A stretch of DNA of 55,251 bases from Bacteroidota bacterium (GTDB taxonomy: Bacteria; Bacteroidota; Bacteroidia; Palsa-948): positions 1 to 55,251 of the forward strand of contig JACRAM010000061.1 in NCBI GenBank assembly GCA_016213405.1, written 5' to 3'. Below the pieces are notes generated by a model. That model did no database searches. It had not been told where the DNA came from and was given only the letters and a program-made list of their open reading frames with translations. Positions 51,105-55,251 of the stretch are shown here, piece by piece. The position numbers and the translations under genes are program-made. The stretch's first letter is position 1; each line of letters begins with the position of its first letter.

Positions 51105-52520
51105 ATGACATTTGAAAATTTAAACTTACTGCCTCAGATTCTTACTTCTCTGAAAGCCAAAGGATACATCATCCCCACGCCTATACAGGAAAAATCCATT
51201 CCTCACATACTGGAAGGAAAAGATATTTGTGGTTCTGCCCAAACAGGCACCGGGAAAACCGCTGCCTTCGCTTTGCCGATTCTCCAACTCCTCTTTAATA
51301 GTAAAGCGCATCAGCGAAAAGGAATCAAAGCGCTCATCCTTGCGCCAACACGCGAACTTGCCCAGCAAATCAGCGACAGCTTTCGCGATTACGGAAGAGG
51401 ACTTCATATCAAACACACTGTAATTTACGGAGGAGTGAGCCAGCGCCCGCAAACAGATGCATTGCGCACAGGAGTTGATATTGTGATTGCAACACCCGGC
51501 CGTCTGCTCGATTTAATTAATCAGGGATATGTCCGTTTGGGCACAGTAGAGTTTTTCGTTCTTGACGAAGTAGACCGCATGCTTGACATGGGCTTCATCA
51601 ACGATATCAAAAAAATCATTCACGAGCTCCCGGCAAAAAAGCAAACCATTTTCTTTTCCGCTACCATGCCAACTACAATAAAAAAACTTTCTGATTCTCT
51701 GCTTCAGCACCCCGTAATGGTACATGTGAACCCCGGCTTATCAGCCGCAGTAAGCGTAAAGCAGTTTGTTTATTTTGTTGATAAAGGAAGTAAAAAAGAT
51801 TTGCTGAAAAACTTTTTAACCCAGGAAGTCAAACCGCACGTGCTTGTTTTCACCCGCACAAAACGCGGAGCGGATAAACTGGTGAAAAGCCTGATAGCTG
51901 ACGGAATAAAAGCAGAAGCCATTCACGGAGATAAAACACAGGGCGCACGCCAGCGCGCGCTGGCAGCGTTCAAAAAAAGAACCGTCAGCATGCTGGTGGC
52001 AACCGATGTGGCTTCCCGCGGGTTGGACATCACTGATATTTCTCACGTCATCAACTTTGATTTGCCTGAAGATGCAGAAACTTATATTCACCGCATCGGC
52101 AGAACAGGCAGGGCAGGAGCAACAGGCATAGCCATTTCATACTGCTCGCAGGATGAGCGCGGCTTGCTTCGCGATATTCAGAAACTTGCCAAGAACCATA
52201 TTGAGGTGGTTTCCACACCGCCATTCGCTAAATCATTATCGCATCATGAGCCGAGGCATTATGAATCAAGACATGAATCAAGGCATGAACCGAGGCACGA
52301 ACCAAGACATGATTCCAGACACGAGCCAAGACATGAACCAAGGCGCGAACCAAGGCATCATCAATCAAACGGGAGTTCAACTCCAAGCCACAATCAGAAC
52401 CGCTCCCATAATCCCCCTGACCGAAATGGCAGTGCTGATGGAAAAAAATTCTTCCCAAAGAAAAAGCGATGGAACAATAACTGGAAAAAAAAGAGAAACA
52501 ATGAGCGCTCGTTTGATTAA
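51105..52520 (+). CDS. rhlE: DEAD-box RNA helicase (RhlE type)
   Basis: A 471-residue helicase. Motifs: Q motif GYIIPTPIQEKSIPHIL, Walker A GSAQTGTGKTAAFALP, PTRELAQQI, TPGRLLDLI, DEVD box (VLDEVDRMLDMG; DEAD varies to DEVD), SAT (FSATMPTTI), then LVFTRTKRGADKL, VATDVASRGLDI and YIHRIGRTGRAG. The start at 51105 (MTFENLNLLPQIL) is typical; upstream frame is leader. The C-terminal tail (residues 380-420) is a tandem RHEP-like repeat, then a basic KKKRWNNNWKKKR end. It resolves RNA structure, especially in the cold. Confidence 0.93.
   Translation: MTFENLNLLPQILTSLKAKGYIIPTPIQEKSIPHILEGKDICGSAQTGTGKTAAFALPILQLLFNSKAHQRKGIKALILAPTRELAQQISDSFRDYGRGLHIKHTVIYGGVSQRPQTDALRTGVDIVIATPGRLLDLINQGYVRLGTVEFFVLDEVDRMLDMGFINDIKKIIHELPAKKQTIFFSATMPTTIKKLSDSLLQHPVMVHVNPGLSAAVSVKQFVYFVDKGSKKDLLKNFLTQEVKPHVLVFTRTKRGADKLVKSLIADGIKAEAIHGDKTQGARQRALAAFKKRTVSMLVATDVASRGLDITDISHVINFDLPEDAETYIHRIGRTGRAGATGIAISYCSQDERGLLRDIQKLAKNHIEVVSTPPFAKSLSHHEPRHYESRHESRHEPRHEPRHDSRHEPRHEPRREPRHHQSNGSSTPSHNQNRSHNPPDRNGSADGKKFFPKKKRWNNNWKKKRNNERSFD
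52242..52364 (+). repeat. 12-bp tandem repeat encoding RHEP units in the helicase tail
   Basis: About ten near-copies of a 12-base unit (CGNCATGAACCA type) encode R-H-E-P or R-H-E-S units. The +1 frame is also open over this stretch and would read M-N-Q-G units. Such a repeat can change copy number by slippage, which would alter the length of the basic/histidine tail. Confidence 0.8.
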
Positions 52521-52549
52521 ACAGCTTACCTGAGTTTATTAATAGAAGA

Positions 52550-53080
52550 TTACTCTTCTTCCCAACAGAGTTTCCGTTTTCGGGACTTGGATTTGTTGTG
52601 CGCAAAAACACTCTCAAGGAGTCCTTCTGACCATTGGGTTTTCTTATTTTCTCTCGGCACTAATTCAACGGTAATGATTTTGTTCCTGAAAACCTTTGAA
52701 TGGCTTTTAATAAACAATCCGCCATTTCCGTTTATGGTTTTACGTGTTACCAAAACATGATACTTTTCTTTTTGCTCAAACCGGTGATGAAGCAGGGGTT
52801 CTTCTAATTTATATTTTGCAATCCATTTCCGTATCGTCTTCTCGCTTATTTTCCTTCGGCTTACAGATATTTCCTTTGCAATTTGCCGGTAACTCAGCCC
52901 CTCAAGAAATAATTGAAGAGCCACGAAACGGTACTCTTCAAAAGTTTCTCTCCTTTTTGTGAGCGTGAACTGACCATTACAAAGTCCGCACTTATAACGC
53001 TGGCTTTTTCTTGCAAAACCATACTTATGGCATTTTTCAGAGTCGCATTTGGGGCATCTTATCTGTTTAGCGAGTTCCAT
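52550..53080 (-). CDS. InsA-like zinc-ribbon plus helix-turn-helix protein
   Basis: A 176-residue protein. The N-terminal zinc ribbon has IRCPKCDSEKCHKYGFARKS and RYKCGLCNGQFTLTKRRETF (Cys-x2-Cys pairs), followed by a helix-turn-helix (GLSYRQIAKEISVSRRKISE) as in the InsA part of IS1-like elements. There is no DDE catalytic domain; the C-terminal half is basic. No terminal inverted repeats or target duplication were seen, so it is more likely a domesticated DNA-binding protein than an active element. A consensus-like -7 box lies upstream on the minus strand. Confidence 0.7.
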   Translation of the reverse strand: MELAKQIRCPKCDSEKCHKYGFARKSQRYKCGLCNGQFTLTKRRETFEEYRFVALQLFLEGLSYRQIAKEISVSRRKISEKTIRKWIAKYKLEEPLLHHRFEQKEKYHVLVTRKTINGNGGLFIKSHSKVFRNKIITVELVPRENKKTQWSEGLLESVFAHNKSKSRKRKLCWEEE

Positions 53081-53088
53081 ATTTATAG

Positions 53089-53096
53089 CAAATATA
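53089..53096 (-). promoter_or_regulatory. -7 box for the InsA-like gene
   Basis: Reads TATATTTG on the minus strand, 8 bases before the start codon, with a TTTTG about 22 bases further upstream. The leader would be very short. Confidence 0.45.
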
Positions 53097-53242
53097 CCAT
53101 TCTTTTATTCCCTGTCTCCAAAATGAACTTTCCACCTAAAATTTTCATGAACATGAATTAACTTTCACCCTGTAATCTAAAACACAGCAATGTTTTTTTT
53201 ACTCCAATACATAGTTACACTAACTAAAACAAAATTTATGTA

Positions 53243-53653
53243 ATGCACTCCCTTGAACACGATGCGGAAACACTCGCCTCCGTATTGCATAAAGAAGAAG
53301 AGCTTGATGCGGCACGCATCAGATACATAATGGCGTATGACAATTGCTGTTATATTTTTATGACTGACGGCAGAAAGATTTTTGATAACAAAACAGTAAA
53401 GCATTACGAAACCATTTACTGTTACAAAGAATTTTACCGCATCCATCACAAATACCTTATTAATACTGCCGGTGAAATAATAATCAAGCCGCTGAGCGCG
53501 AGAAAATACATGGTAATACTGCCCTGCAATACCGAACTTGAAATATCCTACCGCAGAAAAGATGGCTTTATATTGTATCTGGCAAACAGAAAGCGCTTGA
53601 ACTGCGACCGCATGAATGAACTTTTTGTTAATAACCGCCCTGTTTCCTGTTAA
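53243..53653 (+). CDS. LytTR-domain DNA-binding regulator
   Basis: A 136-residue stand-alone LytTR domain. YIFMTDGRKIFDNKTVKHYE and FYRIHHKYLINTAGEIIIKP (residues about 37-56 and 65-85) are the family strands with the RIHHKYLIN motif, and EISYRRKDGFILYL is the basic DNA-contact strand. There is no receiver domain, so it is not a classical response regulator; its signal is unknown. It may regulate the small and T9SS genes downstream. Confidence 0.8.
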   Translation: MHSLEHDAETLASVLHKEEELDAARIRYIMAYDNCCYIFMTDGRKIFDNKTVKHYETIYCYKEFYRIHHKYLINTAGEIIIKPLSARKYMVILPCNTELEISYRRKDGFILYLANRKRLNCDRMNELFVNNRPVSC

Positions 53654-53678
53654 CAACAACGCACTTACTATAATTTGC

Positions 53679-53708
53679 TTGACAACACCTAAACCCTAAT
53701 TACATTTG
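53679..53708 (+). promoter_or_regulatory. Consensus Bacteroidota promoter
   Basis: TTG (53679-53681), a 19-base spacer, and TACATTTG (53701-53708) match the -33/-7 consensus closely. It sits 49 bases before the ATG at 53757. Confidence 0.6.
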
Positions 53709-53756
53709 TACAATTATTTTTTTTGTAAATGCTCTCGTTGCGAAAACTACCCGAAC

Positions 53757-53957
53757 ATGAAAAAGAAAAACAAACTGCTGAAGAACCTGATGCTAAGCGA
53801 TAAAATGAAATTAATTGAAGAAATGATAATGCGAAATGAATTGATTCTTTTTGATGAAAAGGCAAGTACATTATACACACAACCTGATTTTGGAAACAAC
53901 AATTTAAAATGCGTATGCAAAAACGGAAAATCTGTTCAATTGAATCTTTGTAAATAA
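53757..53957 (+). CDS. Small basic protein of unknown function
   Basis: A 66-residue protein (MKKKNKLLKNLMLSDKMKLI start). The N-terminus is lysine-rich; the C-terminus has two Cys close together (KCVCKNGKSVQLNLCK). The ATG at 53757 was chosen because the promoter at 53679-53708 excludes upstream starts. It has no family that I recognise. Confidence 0.5.
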   Translation: MKKKNKLLKNLMLSDKMKLIEEMIMRNELILFDEKASTLYTQPDFGNNNLKCVCKNGKSVQLNLCK

Positions 53958-53965
53958 TTATGTAA

Positions 53966-53992
53966 TACATTTGAGGTAAACCAAAACCTCAA
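53966..53992 (+). promoter_or_regulatory. -7 box with a hairpin at the transcript start
   Basis: TACATTTG (53966-53973) overlaps the start of a perfect 7-bp inverted repeat, TTGAGGT (53971-53977) and ACCTCAA (53986-53992). The transcript for the T9SS gene at 53998 would begin near this hairpin, so it could be an operator or a 5' stabiliser. Confidence 0.5.
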
Positions 53993-53997
53993 ATAAA

Positions 53998-54813
53998 ATG
54001 AAAACAAAACTTTTAATCACCGCCAGCATTTTAATGTTTAACACTGCAAACATAAAAGCGCAAGTGAATTACGAGAATACATATACCGTTGTAAACGGAA
54101 GCGAAGAGTTATTTCTAACTAATCTCGGGAATAATAATTATAAATATGTATTTTGGAATTATTATCAGAATAAATTTAGTTTATATAATTTAAATCATTC
54201 TCCTTATTTATTAAATATTTCTCCTCCTCTAATATCTGATACGGCACATTTTATTGGATATATTACAACAACATTATTTGATTGTGATAGTACCAATATA
54301 GAATATGCAGTAATGACCCAATCGCCTGACATCACTAAGAAATTTTATATCTATAGGACAGATGGAACACTTGTTTTTTCAAGAGATAGTGTCACAGTTC
54401 AATATTGCTTTGGTTGCAATGTTGGAAGTGTGCAATATAATGGCATTGTAAATACTCCTGCTGGTACAAAATTATTTCTCTTCAACGGAAGCAACCAACG
54501 TTTTATTTATGGTCTTTGCGGTACTTTGCCGGAAAATATTACAGAGATAAATCAATCGAGTTCTTTTGTAAAAGTTTTTCCCAACCCTTCTTCTCACCAA
54601 ATTAATTTTCAAATTACTCCGCCAAGTAATTATCAGGAATATGAATTAACAATTTTTAATTCAGCATTTCAAACAGTTAAAACAACTGTAATTACGGGAG
54701 CAACTACTCAAATAAATATAGATAGCGAATTATTGAGTGCAGGAGTATATTTTTATTCATTGCAAAATAAAAATAAAGTATTTCAAACAGGAAAAATCAA
54801 TATTATACATTAA
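53998..54813 (+). CDS. Secreted protein with type A T9SS sorting domain
   Basis: A 271-residue exported protein: a signal peptide (to about residue 22, NIKAQ), a central beta-rich region without recognisable family, and a C-terminal sorting domain (SSFVKVFPNPSSHQINFQIT to VFQTGKINIIH). It is delivered by the type IX system; cargo function unknown. It is followed by a similar small exported protein. Confidence 0.75.
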   Translation: MKTKLLITASILMFNTANIKAQVNYENTYTVVNGSEELFLTNLGNNNYKYVFWNYYQNKFSLYNLNHSPYLLNISPPLISDTAHFIGYITTTLFDCDSTNIEYAVMTQSPDITKKFYIYRTDGTLVFSRDSVTVQYCFGCNVGSVQYNGIVNTPAGTKLFLFNGSNQRFIYGLCGTLPENITEINQSSSFVKVFPNPSSHQINFQITPPSNYQEYELTIFNSAFQTVKTTVITGATTQINIDSELLSAGVYFYSLQNKNKVFQTGKINIIH

Positions 54814-54830
54814 CAATTAACACAAATCAA

Positions 54831-55133
54831 ATGAAAAAATTAATTCAAACGATAGTAATTGTTGGAATGATGATACTATCAAATTTCAAAGTGAATGCAC
54901 AGGTTTCAGTAGGAAGTAATTCTGGCGTATCAACTGATTATGTTGGCTGGGACGCAAATCAAAATTTTCCATTAATCATAGCGCAAAAAAGAACAGCAGC
55001 ACCTCAGCCAATAGATTTTTATACAAATAATACGAAGTATCTATCCTTAACTACAAATGGCGATTTAGATCTTGTCAGTTCCAGTAAAGCATATAAAATC
55101 GCTGGCAATACTATTTTAATGACCCCGGCATGA
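54831..55133 (+). pseudogene. Truncated secreted protein ending in a palindromic repeat
   Basis: A 100-residue exported fragment: signal peptide (to about residue 24, VNAQ), then a region (SLTTNGDLDLVSSSKAYKIA) of the sort seen in the shaft of endosialidase-tail-like or S74-type proteins that normally continue for hundreds of residues. The stop TGA (55131-55133) is formed inside a nested palindrome starting at 55126. Beyond it another frame, from about 55162, is open to the window end. So the gene may be interrupted by the repeat, or by an assembly error; the window end prevents a check. Confidence 0.5.
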
Positions 55134-55183
55134 ACTCCCTGTGGTCTTGCCACAGGGATGAAATGCCGTTGCGCGAAGCGCAA
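55126..55183. repeat. Nested palindrome at the window end
   Basis: Outer arms CGGCAT (55126-55131) and ATGCCG (55163-55168) enclose CCCTGTGG (55137-55144) and CCACAGGG (55150-55157); a further hairpin TTGCGC-GAA-GCGCAA lies at 55169-55183 (approximately). It provides the stop codon of the upstream fragment. Confidence 0.75.
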
Positions 55184-55251
55184 AAGAGTATGTTTACTTC
55201 ATGGTAGACACGAGCGAGGAGATATGGTACTGGCATCACAATGTATCGGAG

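Noticed and set aside
52153-52533. Overlapping +1 frame in the helicase tail (MNQDMNQG-type)
   Set aside because: It is a by-product of the 12-bp tandem repeat and has no start signal.
52550-53080. An intact IS1-family insertion sequence
   Set aside because: No catalytic transposase part, no terminal inverted repeats and no target duplication were found.

Overview
The window comes from a member of the Bacteroidota. It has AT-rich coding DNA, several -7 boxes of the TAnnTTTG type, lipoprotein signals ending in FFSC or TAC, and several secreted proteins with type IX secretion (T9SS) C-terminal sorting domains, including one gliding-type (type B) domain. The genome looks like an uncultured or anaerobic/facultative lineage carrying ferredoxin-dependent metabolism. 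No rRNA, tRNA, CRISPR array or complete insertion sequence was seen.

Layout. 0-8.5 kb is housekeeping: a MurG-like glycosyltransferase (minus strand), then trmB, a RelA/SpoT protein, a Fur-family regulator, a STAS protein, a lipoprotein, a TPR protein and an outer-membrane protein. 8.8-24.2 kb is one long plus-strand array that I regard as the most interesting part: korA-korB (2-oxoacid:ferredoxin oxidoreductase), an 838-aa ferredoxin-tailed protein, rnfB, a 1266-aa PFOR-like protein, rnfC, rnfD, rnfG, rnfE, rnfA, a Cys-rich 64-aa membrane protein and a 146-aa unknown. A NhaD-type antiporter follows. 25.7-31.8 kb is a metal-efflux locus: a His-rich exported protein, an RND pump fused to its outer-membrane channel, an adaptor and a 37-aa membrane peptide. 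31.8-42 kb holds T9SS cargo, a minus-strand ApbE flavin transferase and a second korA/korB pair whose two genes are separated by a T9SS protein and an S23-type four-helix-bundle element. 42-43.8 kb carries a TonB-plug-only protein, a rhodanese lipoprotein and a divergent cold-shock protein. 44-50.5 kb is a glycan locus (aminotransferase, WbqC, membrane protein, GT2, epimerase, hexapeptide acyltransferase). 50.6-52.5 kb is a cold-shock protein plus a DEAD-box helicase. The end has an InsA-like protein, a LytTR regulator, a small protein, a T9SS cargo protein and a truncated secreted protein.

How it works together. KorAB oxidises a 2-oxoacid and reduces ferredoxin. Rnf passes those electrons to NAD+ while exporting Na+ or H+, the antiporter can use or rebalance the ion gradient, and ApbE attaches the FMN groups of RnfG and RnfD. 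The two large proteins in the rnf operon resemble long PFORs, but the thiamine-diphosphate motifs expected in that family look lost while the [4Fe-4S] motifs are intact. I infer that they are non-catalytic electron adaptors between KorAB and Rnf.

A second theme is a high load of small palindromic repeats of several families. Some lie between genes, some are nested inside each other, and several sit inside reading frames (the 1266-aa protein, an FG-GAP protein, a T9SS domain, the 3' end of the glycosyltransferase, and the truncated last gene). All family assignments are by eye; no database search or alignment was run.
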